Of a DNA stretch of 64,000 nucleotides, positions 8,880 to 16,999 are shown piece after piece (positions within the stretch are counted from its first letter, which is position 1; each line of letters begins with the position of its first letter). The position numbers and the translations under genes were made by a program. The notes beneath the pieces were generated by a model. That model made no database searches, had not been told where the DNA came from, and was given only the letters and a program-made list of their open reading frames with translations. Where the stretch lies: positions 62,001-126,000 of the forward strand of contig NZ_JAJNMU010000011.1 of NCBI RefSeq assembly GCF_022458865.1, in the 5' to 3' direction. Source of the DNA: Paenibacillus periandrae. GTDB lineage: Bacteria; Bacillota; Bacilli; Paenibacillales; NBRC-103111.

Positions 8880-9007
8880 AACAATAAGTAACTGAATCTT
8901 CTGACTATTTTATGGAAAATGAAGTCGTGGTGTTGTCATTGTTCGTGCATCATTCGTGCAGCAGCAAATTCACAGTGAGTGCCAAGCACATATTGGAGGG
9001 GATTGCC

Positions 9008-9604
9008 GTGAGTAAAAGTCATGAAGTTGAATACTGCAACCTTGAGTTACGATTTGACCGTCGGCTAATCCGTAATTTCATTAAGTCGCTTATCCAGGAA
9101 GGCTACTCATTGTATTGGAATGAAAGCGAGCAGCAATTTATCGTATCGATTCGAACCGGCAGAAAGCTCGTAAAGCTGAAATTCCAACGGCTGGGAGATC
9201 GTTATAAAATTGTTGGCAACTATTCCTTTAAGGATGAGAAGCTTGCTGAGCTGATGGAAAAAATGATCGGGGATACCCGTGGTCATGCAATCGTCAAACG
9301 CTTCAAGGACAGACAAATTTTGATCGAAAATATTATGTTTGGTGAAATTATCCGGATGGTAGAAATTTCGGGGGTGGAGCATAAGGTGCTATTCCAAAAG
9401 GAATCTGGAGTCACATTGGATGAAATGATGCAAGCTTTCCGATCGAAGCGTCTGGAAGAGCGTATCCCGGTTTTGCGAATGGAGCTCGATTACGAGCTGA
9501 TGAGTCTACAGGATGCGCTTCAAGCCAAGGATACCGAAGCCATTCATACTAGCAAAGAAAGGTTGTTGGAGCTCAGGCATGAAATGTTGCAGCTGGAAAT
9601 GTAA
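9008..9604 (+). CDS. Unknown protein of about 198 residues
   Basis: GTG 9008 is chosen because GGAGGGG (8995-9001) sits 6-7 bases upstream; the in-frame ATG at 8912 has no ribosome binding site. The protein is soluble and highly charged. It has a mixed alpha/beta N-terminal half (CNLELRFDRRLIRNFIKSL, QQFIVSIRTGRKLVKLKFQR) and a helical C-terminal half that looks coiled-coil-like (RLEERIPVLRMELDYELMSL onward). I do not recognise a family or catalytic motif. It has its own promoter and terminator, so context gives no hint of function. Confidence 0.7.
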   Translation: MSKSHEVEYCNLELRFDRRLIRNFIKSLIQEGYSLYWNESEQQFIVSIRTGRKLVKLKFQRLGDRYKIVGNYSFKDEKLAELMEKMIGDTRGHAIVKRFKDRQILIENIMFGEIIRMVEISGVEHKVLFQKESGVTLDEMMQAFRSKRLEERIPVLRMELDYELMSLQDALQAKDTEAIHTSKERLLELRHEMLQLEM

Positions 9605-9615
9605 ACATTTTGATT

Positions 9616-9650
9616 AAAATGGTCTGTGGAATTCTGCACAGGCCATTTTT
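9616..9650 (+). terminator. Intrinsic terminator
   Basis: AAAATGGTCTGTG pairs with CACAGGCCATTTTT around an 8-base loop and ends in a U-run. Confidence 0.8.
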
Positions 9651-9698
9651 CATGTATAGAAACAGCAAAAAGCGTGTATAGTGCGCAAAAATTGCTCG

Positions 9699-9728
9699 TT
9701 GTTAACGTGTGCAGCTATATGATATGAT
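9699..9728 (+). promoter_or_regulatory. Promoter of lacI-larA-gntK-SDR unit with operator-like word
   Basis: TTGTTA (9699-9704), 18-base spacer, TATGAT (9723-9728). The word TGTTAACGTGTGCA (9700-9713) overlaps the -35 and spacer. The same 14 bases fill the promoter spacer of the Gfo/Idh/MocA gene at 48623-48636. A degenerate copy, TAGTGCGCAA, lies at 9679-9688. Confidence 0.45.
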
Positions 9729-9747
9729 AAATTTTGAGGTGGTAGGA

Positions 9748-10758
9748 TTGAGCGTTACAATCAAGGATATCGCCAAGCTGGCAGGCGTCTCTCATACAAC
9801 GGTTTCCCGTGCTTTGAACGACAGTCCTTTAATCAACCAGGAAACAAAGGAAAAAATCAGACTGCTAGCGGCGCAAATGCATTATACACCAAATTATAAC
9901 GCCAAAAGTCTTGTACTTGATCGATCTTATAATCTGGGCTTGTTTTTTTCAACTTTACACACGGGTACATCAGCGGGTTTTCTATATGAAGCCATTAAAG
10001 GTGTCAATGATGTGATTCAAGATCGATACAATCTGATAGTGCGTGGGATCGACGATTATACCAGCTTTCACAAGGTGAATCGCAAAAGCTATGATGGTAT
10101 TATCGTCATGAGTCAAAGCGAAGCAGATCAACCATTTATTGAATATGCGGCTGGACTCGAGATTCCGCTTATTGTGCTGAACCGCCAGATTGAGCATGTT
10201 CAGGTTATGAATATGGTTCCAGATGACAAGCGCGGCGCTTATTTGATCGTGGAATATTTAATTTCCCAGGGACATCGGCAAATCGCGATAATAGAGGGGA
10301 AACAAAATTTCAAGTCGACACAAGCACGGCGCGAGGGTTATCAGGAAGCGATGGAAGCTTATCAGGTTCCGAAACGTCTGGATTATCAGCAGCAAGGGAA
10401 TTATGATTTAGAAAGCGGTCATACTGCTATGAACCGACTGTTGGAGCTTGATAATCAACCGACTGCCGTTTTTTGCTGCAATGATGATATGGCGCTGGGT
10501 GCGATCAAAGCCATAACAGAAAAACAGCTGAGCGTTCCGGCGGACATCTCTGTGGTAGGCTTCGATGATCATATTTTTTCAGGCTTTATGACTCCGGCGC
10601 TGACGACGGTTCATCGGCCCATCGAACAAATCAGCAGAGAAGGCGCAGCCAAGCTGCTGTCTTTTATTGAGTCGAAGCAAGTAGAAAAAGAAACGATATT
10701 TTTTCATACGGAGCTTGTGATTCGGGATTCCGTGACCAACATATCAGGAGGTTTATAA
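9748..10758 (+). CDS. LacI family transcriptional regulator
   Basis: TTG 9748 is preferred because GAGGTGG (9736-9742) precedes it and the protein then begins directly with the LacI helix-turn-helix (SVTIKDIAKLAGVSHTTVSR). The product is 336 residues: DNA-binding domain 1-50, hinge helix, then a periplasmic-binding-like sensor domain (GYLISQGHRQIAIIEG-type core, CNDDMALGAIKA, VPADISVVGFDD). It ends 2 bases before the LarA-like gene and is the first cistron of the sugar-acid cluster. It probably senses an aldonate or its phosphate and controls its own operon through the word at 9700-9713. Confidence 0.87.
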   Translation: MSVTIKDIAKLAGVSHTTVSRALNDSPLINQETKEKIRLLAAQMHYTPNYNAKSLVLDRSYNLGLFFSTLHTGTSAGFLYEAIKGVNDVIQDRYNLIVRGIDDYTSFHKVNRKSYDGIIVMSQSEADQPFIEYAAGLEIPLIVLNRQIEHVQVMNMVPDDKRGAYLIVEYLISQGHRQIAIIEGKQNFKSTQARREGYQEAMEAYQVPKRLDYQQQGNYDLESGHTAMNRLLELDNQPTAVFCCNDDMALGAIKAITEKQLSVPADISVVGFDDHIFSGFMTPALTTVHRPIEQISREGAAKLLSFIESKQVEKETIFFHTELVIRDSVTNISGGL

Positions 10759-10760
10759 CG

Positions 10761-12032
10761 ATGAGTATCTTAAGAGAAGTTCTCAAAGACATTCCGATTC
10801 CACAAATGGTGCGTATCCGTCAAAAGTTCGATGGCACCAAGCTCGACAATCTGGAGCAATCTCTGAAGCTTGAGCTGCAAAAGCCGGGCACGATCGACCG
10901 GATCAAGCCTGGACAGCAGGTGGCTGTTGCTGTTGGGAGTAGAGGCGTCGCCAACATCGATCTGTTTACGAAAATTACGATTGATGCCATTAAACAAGCA
11001 GGTGGTCATCCTTATATCGTTCCTTGTATGGGAAGTCATGGTGGAGCAACGGCTGAAGGGCAGAAGGATGTTCTGCATCATTTGGGCGTTACAGAGGAGT
11101 TGATGGGAGCCCCCATTCGCTCTTCGATGGAGGTCATTAAGCTTGATGAGCTTCCTAACGGATTGCCTGTTTATGTGGATCAAATCGCTTCGACAGCGGA
11201 CGCGATTGTCGTAATTAATCGGGTGAAGCCCCATACGGCTTTTCGCGGGAGAATTGAAAGCGGGATTATGAAAATGATCGCGATTGGTCTGGGCAAACAA
11301 AAGGGGGCGGAAGCCTGCCATCAGCTCGGATTTAAATATATGGCTGAAAATGTGCCGGCTATGGCTACCATTATGATCGATAAGCTGCCGATTGTGTTCG
11401 GTGTTGCTCTTGTTGAGAATGCTTATGATCAAACCTGCCGCATTGAAGTGTTGCCTGCCGAACAAATCGAGGCACGTGAAGAAGAATTGCTTAAGGAAGC
11501 GAAGGATAGACTTCCTAAGATTTTATTTGATCAGGTCGATGTGCTGGTGATCGATTACATTGGCAAAAACATTAGTGGAGACGGTATGGACCCGAATGTA
11601 ACAGGCAGGTATCCAACGCCTTATGCACATGGTGGCCCCGATGTTTCCAAAATGGTTGTATTGGATTTGACACCGGAAACCAAAGGGAATGCCAATGGGG
11701 TAGGAACGGCAGACTTTACGACGCAGCGTTTAGTCGATAAAATGGATTTGGCTGCAACTTTTGTTAATGGGCTGACTTCAACGGTATGTGCACCGACCAA
11801 AATTTCGACTACGCTCGATAACGACTTCTATGCAATCAAAGCCGCTGTCAAAACTTGTAATATTCTGGATTACACCAAATGTCGTCTTGTCCGCATTCAG
11901 GATACGCTGCACTTGGGTGAAATCGAAATTTCGGTGAACCTGCTGGAGGACGCTAAAAAGCATGCGGATATTGAGATTTTAAGCGAACCTTACGATCTCC
12001 AATTTGATAGTGAAGGGAATTTGGTACAATGA
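10761..12032 (+). CDS. LarA-like nickel-dependent hydroxyacid racemase/epimerase
   Basis: 423 residues of the lactate racemase (DUF2088) superfamily. LarA needs His108, His174, Lys184 and His200 around its nickel-pincer nucleotide. Here H93 (GSHGG), H158 (RVKPHTAFRG), K171 (SGIMK) and H187 (GAEACHQLG) stand in the same order, and the K-to-H spacing of 16 is identical to LarA. LarA homologues are known that racemise malate or phenyllactate or epimerise D-gluconate at C2. An FGGY gluconokinase overlapping by four bases and an SDR next door favour an aldonate such as gluconate/mannonate over lactate. Cofactor genes larB, larC and larE are not in the window. AGGAGGT supports the ATG. Confidence 0.75.
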   Translation: MSILREVLKDIPIPQMVRIRQKFDGTKLDNLEQSLKLELQKPGTIDRIKPGQQVAVAVGSRGVANIDLFTKITIDAIKQAGGHPYIVPCMGSHGGATAEGQKDVLHHLGVTEELMGAPIRSSMEVIKLDELPNGLPVYVDQIASTADAIVVINRVKPHTAFRGRIESGIMKMIAIGLGKQKGAEACHQLGFKYMAENVPAMATIMIDKLPIVFGVALVENAYDQTCRIEVLPAEQIEAREEELLKEAKDRLPKILFDQVDVLVIDYIGKNISGDGMDPNVTGRYPTPYAHGGPDVSKMVVLDLTPETKGNANGVGTADFTTQRLVDKMDLAATFVNGLTSTVCAPTKISTTLDNDFYAIKAAVKTCNILDYTKCRLVRIQDTLHLGEIEISVNLLEDAKKHADIEILSEPYDLQFDSEGNLVQ

Positions 12033-13582
12033 GTTTGTCGTCACAAAAGCCTTACATCATAGCGGCCGATCTCGGTACAACAAGCGCCAAGACGCTCGTT
12101 ATTGACCGGGATGGCCGGGTGTTGGCTTCACATTCCGTAGAATATCCGATGTACACTCCGCGCCCGGATATGGCGGAGCAGGACCCGGATGAAATTTTTG
12201 CTGCGCTTTTAACCTCGGTCCAGGCTGTCATTGGCAAGTCAAGGATTTTGCCAAGTCAGATCTTGTGCGTTTCGTTCAGCTCGGCTATGCATAGCTTGAT
12301 TGCGGTCGATAGTGAATTGAAACTTCTGACGCCTAACATTATTTGGGCTGATAATCGCAGTGTTGGCTATGTGAAGGTATTGAAAGAAGAGCTGGACGGT
12401 CATCAGATCTATATGAATACGGGTACGCCGATCCACCCGATGTCTCCACTGCTTAAGCTGATGTGGCTTCGGGACAATCAACCGGATGTTTTTGAGCATG
12501 CTCATAAATTTATCGGTATTAAGGAATATATATTTGCCAAGCTGTTCGGGCAGTATGTGATCGATTATTCGATAGCGAGTACGACCGGACTTTTCAATCT
12601 GCGAAAGCTGGATTGGGACGAGCAAGCTATGAAGGCCTGCGGGGTTCGCAGGGAGCAGCTGCCAGACCCGGTTTCAACGACGCATCATCTCGCAGGCATG
12701 AAGCAGCAGTACGCTCAGGCTATGGGACTTCACGCGGATACACCGTTTGTACTCGGTGCAGCTGATGGAGTTTTGGCAAACTTGGGTGTAGGCGCTTTTG
12801 AGGAGGGCATTTACGCGGTTACTATCGGTACGAGTGGTGCCGTTCGTGGTGTTGTGCGTGAGCCTATTACCGACCCAAAGGGGCGGCTGTTTTGCTATGC
12901 CCTCAAAGAAGACTTCTGGGTCGTTGGAGGAGCAATTAATAACGGCGGGATTATGTTCCGCTGGGTGCGCGATCAATTGGCTACAGCAGAAGCTGAGGAA
13001 GGTCGGCGTCGCGGGCTCGATCCTTACGACTATTTGACCTCTATTGCAGAGGAAGTTGCAGCAGGCTCTGACGGTCTTATTTTCCTGCCGCTGCTTGCCG
13101 GAGAACGGGCTCCTTATTGGAATGCCAACGCTCGAGGCGTATTTTTTGGACTGTCCTTGTATCACCAGAAAAAGCATATGATCCGTGCCGTTATGGAAGG
13201 GGTCATGTACCGGATACAATCCGTTCTTTCCGCGTTAGAGGAGCTATCAGGTCCTACGAAGGAAATACGCGCATCCGGCGGCTTTGCTCGGTCCAGCTTT
13301 TGGCTGCAAATGATGTCTGATGTAACAGGTAGCTCGGTTGTGGTGCCGAATACGATTGAAAGCTCGGGACTTGGCGCCGCTCAGCTCGGCTTACTTGCTA
13401 TGGGCGAAATTAAAGATTTCTCGTTCGTTCACGACTGGATGCAGGTGCAACATAATTATTCAGCCAATCAGGAACATTTTGAGCTGTACAAGCAGCTGAC
13501 CGGTATTTATGGTCGTGTCTACCATCAGCTGAAGGATGAGTTCGAATCGATCGCTGCTTTTCAACATGCGCATACGAAGTAA
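12029..13582 (+). CDS. gntK: FGGY family carbohydrate kinase, probable gluconokinase
   Basis: 517 residues, full FGGY length. ATPase motif phosphate-1 is ADLGTTSAKTLVID at residues 14-27. The middle has GTPIHPMSPLLKLMWLRDN, typical of gluconokinases. The C-terminal half has the second ATP-binding region (VTIGTSGAVR, FLPLLAGERAPYWN, RASGGFARSSFWLQMMSD). It would phosphorylate gluconate at C6 with ATP in the cytoplasm. The start overlaps the LarA-like stop in an ATGA arrangement, so the two are translationally coupled. Xylulokinase is the main alternative; gndA downstream supports gluconate. Confidence 0.82.
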   Translation: MSLSSQKPYIIAADLGTTSAKTLVIDRDGRVLASHSVEYPMYTPRPDMAEQDPDEIFAALLTSVQAVIGKSRILPSQILCVSFSSAMHSLIAVDSELKLLTPNIIWADNRSVGYVKVLKEELDGHQIYMNTGTPIHPMSPLLKLMWLRDNQPDVFEHAHKFIGIKEYIFAKLFGQYVIDYSIASTTGLFNLRKLDWDEQAMKACGVRREQLPDPVSTTHHLAGMKQQYAQAMGLHADTPFVLGAADGVLANLGVGAFEEGIYAVTIGTSGAVRGVVREPITDPKGRLFCYALKEDFWVVGGAINNGGIMFRWVRDQLATAEAEEGRRRGLDPYDYLTSIAEEVAAGSDGLIFLPLLAGERAPYWNANARGVFFGLSLYHQKKHMIRAVMEGVMYRIQSVLSALEELSGPTKEIRASGGFARSSFWLQMMSDVTGSSVVVPNTIESSGLGAAQLGLLAMGEIKDFSFVHDWMQVQHNYSANQEHFELYKQLTGIYGRVYHQLKDEFESIAAFQHAHTK

Positions 13583-13622
13583 TGAAAACTAATAATTTTT
13601 GACAAATTTGAGGAGGTTCATC

Positions 13623-14390
13623 ATGAATTTATTTGATCTGACAGGAAAAACAGCAATAGTTATCGGTGGTAACAGTACTTTGGGCGGTGCTATGGCAGTA
13701 GCTCTAGGAGGACATGGAGCCAATGTTGCGATTGTCGGCCGTAATCAGGAAAAATCCGAAATCGTGAAACAAAGTATTTTGGAAGTTGGCGGCAAAGCAG
13801 AAATTTTTTCCGCAGACGCTACACTTGCTGAGGACTTACACAAAGTGCTGGCTGATGTGCTGGCATGGACAGGCCGTGTAGATATTTTGATGAATTGTCC
13901 TGGAAAGAACAGTCCAACGCCGTTTTTTGACTTGAAAATGGAAGAATGGGATTCGATCATGGACGTTAACCTGAAAAGTGTCGTACTAGCCAGTCAAGTA
14001 TTTGGAAAGCATATGGTTGATAAAGGCGAGGGCGGCAGCATCATCAACATTTCGTCGGCTTCTTCACAGGTTCCTTTATCACGCGTGTTCACCTACTCGG
14101 CTTCCAAAGCAGCTGTTAACAGTGTAACCAAATTTCTTGCCCGTGAATTTGCACCTGCGAACGTTCGCGTGAATGCGATTATTCCTGGTTTCTTCCCGGC
14201 AGAACAAAACCGCAAGCTCTTGACTCCTGAGCGTACGGCGTCTATTATGGGCCATACACCGATGAATCGATTTGGGGAAGCGGAAGAGCTGCAGGGAGCG
14301 GCTGTATTTCTGGCTTCCGATAAGGCTTCGAGCTTCGTAACAGGCTCACTATTGACAGTTGATGGCGGCTTCACAGCAATGACAATCTAA
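13623..14390 (+). CDS. SDR oxidoreductase, fructuronate reductase/mannonate oxidoreductase type
   Basis: ATG 13623 is chosen with AGGAGG at 13611-13616. The 255-residue protein is a classical SDR: a Gly-rich NAD(P) loop near residue 15 (GGNSTLGGAM), NxPG in place of NNAG, catalytic Ser in NISSASS and YSASK as the Tyr/Lys dyad. The C-terminal HTPMNRFGEAEELQGAAVF and GGFTAMTI resemble Bacillus YjmF-type mannonate/fructuronate enzymes, though gluconate 5-dehydrogenases look similar. It is the last gene of the LacI-LarA-GntK cluster and likely feeds an aldonate to the epimerase and kinase. Substrate assignment is inference. Confidence 0.72.
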   Translation: MNLFDLTGKTAIVIGGNSTLGGAMAVALGGHGANVAIVGRNQEKSEIVKQSILEVGGKAEIFSADATLAEDLHKVLADVLAWTGRVDILMNCPGKNSPTPFFDLKMEEWDSIMDVNLKSVVLASQVFGKHMVDKGEGGSIINISSASSQVPLSRVFTYSASKAAVNSVTKFLAREFAPANVRVNAIIPGFFPAEQNRKLLTPERTASIMGHTPMNRFGEAEELQGAAVFLASDKASSFVTGSLLTVDGGFTAMTI

Positions 14391-14398
14391 TAAAGGTT

Positions 14399-14587
14399 GT
14401 TAAAAAGTCGTCTTTTGATCACGAAGTCATACAGGAAGCTTACTCGGCATCGAATATTGCATTCAAGCTCGAAGTGTGGTGCTCATTTAGGTTTGCCTAA
14501 ACTCCGCTCCTCCTTCTTCACAGCTTACGAAGTGAGTTTTCTAAGAAAACTTTAACTTCTCGGTGCTGAAAAGTCGACTTTTTGAAC
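14399..14587. repeat. MITE-like element with terminal inverted repeats
   Basis: About 189 bases with imperfect terminal inverted repeats: GTTAAAAAGTCGTCTTTT on the left (14399-14416), and AAAAGTCGACTTTTTGAAC on the right (14569-14587), which is its reverse complement apart from one mismatch and one extra base. The interior holds further self-complementary parts, e.g. TTAGGTTTGCCTAA at 14487-14500. There is no open frame of interest. It resembles repeats I associate with Paenibacillus intergenic regions; copy number must be checked in a genome. Confidence 0.6.
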
Positions 14588-14603
14588 TCGTACTAATAAT
14601 CTT

Positions 14604-14631
14604 TTGAAATTCATCGAGAAATGTTTATAAT
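14604..14631 (+). promoter_or_regulatory. SigA promoter of gndA
   Basis: TTGAAA (14604-14609), 16-base spacer, TATAAT (14626-14631), immediately right of the repeat element. gndA can therefore be transcribed independently of the sugar-acid cluster. Confidence 0.6.
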
Positions 14632-14678
14632 TACAAGTGAGTCGTAACGAAACTATATGCAGGAGAGGGAGAAAACAG

Positions 14679-16091
14679 ATGTCTAAACAGCAAGTTGGCG
14701 TAATCGGATTAGCAGTTATGGGGAAAAACCTGGCATTGAACATTGAAAGCAGAGGATTTACTGTCTCTGTGTACAACCGTTCCCGTGAAAAAACGGATGC
14801 CCTGATTGAGGAAGCAGCAGGCAAAAACCTGGTTGGTACATACAGCATCGAAGAATTCGTAGCTTCTCTGGAAACGCCTCGTAAAGTACTGATCATGGTA
14901 CAAGCAGGTGCTGGAACAGACGCAACAATCGATTCGCTTGTACCGCTTTTGGATAAAGGCGATATTATTATTGACGGCGGTAACGCATATTTCCCTGATA
15001 CACAGCGCAGAAACAAAGACCTGCAAGCACACGGTCTTCGTTTTATCGGCACTGGGGTTTCCGGTGGTGAGGAAGGTGCTTTGAAAGGTCCTTCGATCAT
15101 GCCAGGCGGCCAAAAAGACGCATATGAGCTGGTTGAACCTATCTTGACTGCAATTTCGGCCAAGGTTGGCGGCGATCCTTGCTGCACTTACATCGGACCT
15201 GATGGTGCTGGTCACTACGTGAAAATGGTTCACAACGGCATTGAGTACGGCGACATGCAGCTAATCTGCGAAGCTTACCAGCTGTTGAAGGATGTATTGG
15301 ATGTTAGCACGGACGAGCTGCACGAAATTTTCTCCGAGTGGAATAAAGGCGAGCTTGACAGCTACCTGATTGAAATCACTACAGACATTTTCACGAAAAA
15401 AGATCCAGAAACCGGCAAGCCTATGGTTGATGTGATTCTTGATTCCGCAGGTCAAAAAGGAACCGGTAAATGGACAAGCCAAAGCTCTTTGGACCTTGGA
15501 GTACCATTGTCCATCATTACAGAATCCGTATTCTCACGTTTCCTCTCCGCTATGAAGCAAGAGCGCGTAGCTGCGAGCAAAGTATTGAACGGACCTAGCG
15601 TTTCCAAATATACAGGCGATCGCAAAGAGTTCATCGAAGCTGTTCGCAAAGCGCTGTATGCAAGCAAAATTTGCTCTTACGCACAAGGCTTCGCTCAAAT
15701 GAGAGCTGCTTCTGTTGAATACAACTGGAGTCTGGATTACGGCAGTATCGCCATGATCTTCCGTGGTGGCTGCATCATTCGTGCCCGCTTCCTGCAAAAT
15801 ATCAAGGACGCTTATGACCGCGATCCTGAACTGAAAAACCTGCTGCTTGACGGCTACTTCCAGGATATTGTAAGCAACTACCAGGATGCATGGAGAAATG
15901 TAATAGCAACTGCCGTAACTCGCGGTATCCCTGCACCAGCATTCGCTTCTGCTCTGGCTTACTATGACAGCTACCGGACCGAGCGTTTGCCTGCAAACCT
16001 GCTTCAGGCTCAAAGAGATTATTTCGGAGCGCATACTTTCCAACGTCTGGATAAAGAAGGTTCTTTCCACTTTAACTGGATGGAGAACTAG
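14679..16091 (+). CDS. gndA: 6-phosphogluconate dehydrogenase, decarboxylating
   Basis: 470 residues from ATG 14679, which has AGGAGAGG 10 bases upstream; the upstream in-frame ATG lacks a site. The N-terminal Rossmann motif is GVIGLAVMGKNLALN. The catalytic region has GTGVSGGEEGALKGPSIMPGG and the K/N residues of HYVKMVHNGIEYGDMQ. The C-terminal tail RDYFGAHTFQRLDKEGSFH is characteristic of homodimeric long-chain enzymes. It oxidises 6-phosphogluconate to ribulose 5-phosphate, CO2 and NAD(P)H. It follows the gluconokinase cluster, fitting a gluconate-to-pentose-phosphate route, but has its own promoter and so also serves the general pathway. Confidence 0.95.
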   Translation: MSKQQVGVIGLAVMGKNLALNIESRGFTVSVYNRSREKTDALIEEAAGKNLVGTYSIEEFVASLETPRKVLIMVQAGAGTDATIDSLVPLLDKGDIIIDGGNAYFPDTQRRNKDLQAHGLRFIGTGVSGGEEGALKGPSIMPGGQKDAYELVEPILTAISAKVGGDPCCTYIGPDGAGHYVKMVHNGIEYGDMQLICEAYQLLKDVLDVSTDELHEIFSEWNKGELDSYLIEITTDIFTKKDPETGKPMVDVILDSAGQKGTGKWTSQSSLDLGVPLSIITESVFSRFLSAMKQERVAASKVLNGPSVSKYTGDRKEFIEAVRKALYASKICSYAQGFAQMRAASVEYNWSLDYGSIAMIFRGGCIIRARFLQNIKDAYDRDPELKNLLLDGYFQDIVSNYQDAWRNVIATAVTRGIPAPAFASALAYYDSYRTERLPANLLQAQRDYFGAHTFQRLDKEGSFHFNWMEN

Positions 16092-16401
16092 GAGAAACGG
16101 GAAGAGATGGATCCGTCATTGGATCGGATTGCAATCCATAAACGGCTTCTGCTATCCAGGACTTAAGACGATCCGCCTCTTGATCGAAGCCGTTGCGCCG
16201 CTGAATCAGCATCAAAGATATTTCTGCAAAATAATGAAAGTTTTGCAGTAAGCGTGGCTGAGAGAGCTCAAGTAATTGAGGGTTCTTCTCGGCCACCTTT
16301 TTTTTGATAAATCCCAATATCCACACAATATCGTCTTTACACAGTAAATGAGCGGGATCGAGAATCTGCTCGATTTTTTGCTTTGATACATCAGATTTCA
16401 T
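16072..16401 (-). CDS. Small helical protein, unknown function
   Basis: 109 residues starting at ATG 16401 (MKSDVSKQKIEQILDPAHLL), chosen because TAAGGAG on the minus strand lies 7 bases upstream; an adjacent ATG at 16404 is possible. The protein is all-helical by eye, with two aromatic-rich amphipathic stretches (KDDIVWILGFIKKKVAEKN, RLLQNFHYFAEISLMLIQRR), and ends in a Pro/Ser-rich tail. It overlaps the end of the convergent gndA gene by 20 bases, within that tail. I recognise no family. Confidence 0.65.
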   Translation of the reverse strand: MKSDVSKQKIEQILDPAHLLCKDDIVWILGFIKKKVAEKNPQLLELSQPRLLQNFHYFAEISLMLIQRRNGFDQEADRLKSWIAEAVYGLQSDPMTDPSLPVSPSSPSS

Positions 16402-16486
16402 CATAACACTCCTTAGCTTGGGGGTGTAGGTACCATTCATCTTATGACTTTGTCCAAGTTTCTATTCATGGTGAGGTGTCACAATA

Positions 16487-16993
16487 ATGATAGTAAAAAA
16501 TATAGTTTTGATCGGTTTTATGGGAACAGGGAAGTCGACTGTAGGAAAAGCACTTGCGGGGAGGCTTGGCTGGCAGTTTGTTGACACCGACCAAAAGGTG
16601 GAAGAGCGTCAAGGAATAACAATTAGTGAAATGTTTGCGACACTTGGGGAATCGGCTTTTCGCCAAGTGGAGAGTGATACGCTGGATCGTGTTCTTGAAC
16701 AATCCGCACAGGTTATATCTACAGGGGGCGGCGCCGTATTGGCAGAGCGTAACCGTCTGAGTATGAAAAAGGACGGCTATGTCATCGCTTTAAAGGCCGC
16801 TGAAGAAACGATCATCGAGCGGGTCAAGCATGACCAGAACCGTCCCTTGGTACAAGGTGACGTGGAAGAGCGTGTTCGCCAATTGTTGGAAACGCGACGA
16901 AATGCATACGATTTCGCTGATCTTATCATCGATACGACAGGCGTTTCTGTTGAAGAAATTGTGGAACAGATTGTAGCATCAACCCTGGATTGA
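16487..16993 (+). CDS. aroK: Shikimate kinase
   Basis: 168 residues, normal family length. The P-loop is GFMGTGKST at residues 8-16, followed by DTDQKVEERQGITISEMF (Mg and shikimate binding, D-x-D), FRQVESDTL and ISTGGGAVL, all hallmarks of AroK. The lid region carries QNRPLV. It phosphorylates shikimate at the 3-OH with ATP, the step just before EPSP synthase, which lies 470 bases downstream across a rhodanese gene on the other strand. Confidence 0.94.
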   Translation: MIVKNIVLIGFMGTGKSTVGKALAGRLGWQFVDTDQKVEERQGITISEMFATLGESAFRQVESDTLDRVLEQSAQVISTGGGAVLAERNRLSMKKDGYVIALKAAEETIIERVKHDQNRPLVQGDVEERVRQLLETRRNAYDFADLIIDTTGVSVEEIVEQIVASTLD

Positions 16994-16999
16994 GCTGAC

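Noticed and set aside
8912..9007. Upstream ATG as start of the 9008 gene
   Set aside because: There is no ribosome binding site before 8912, while GGAGGGG is correctly placed before GTG 9008.
10770..11465. 231-codon open frame on the minus strand inside the LarA-like gene
   Set aside because: No ribosome binding site or family resemblance, and it is His/Arg/Leu-rich as expected of the antisense of a conserved gene.
14552..15187. 211-codon minus-strand open frame over the gndA start
   Set aside because: It is antisense to well-conserved 6-phosphogluconate dehydrogenase sequence and begins without a ribosome binding site.
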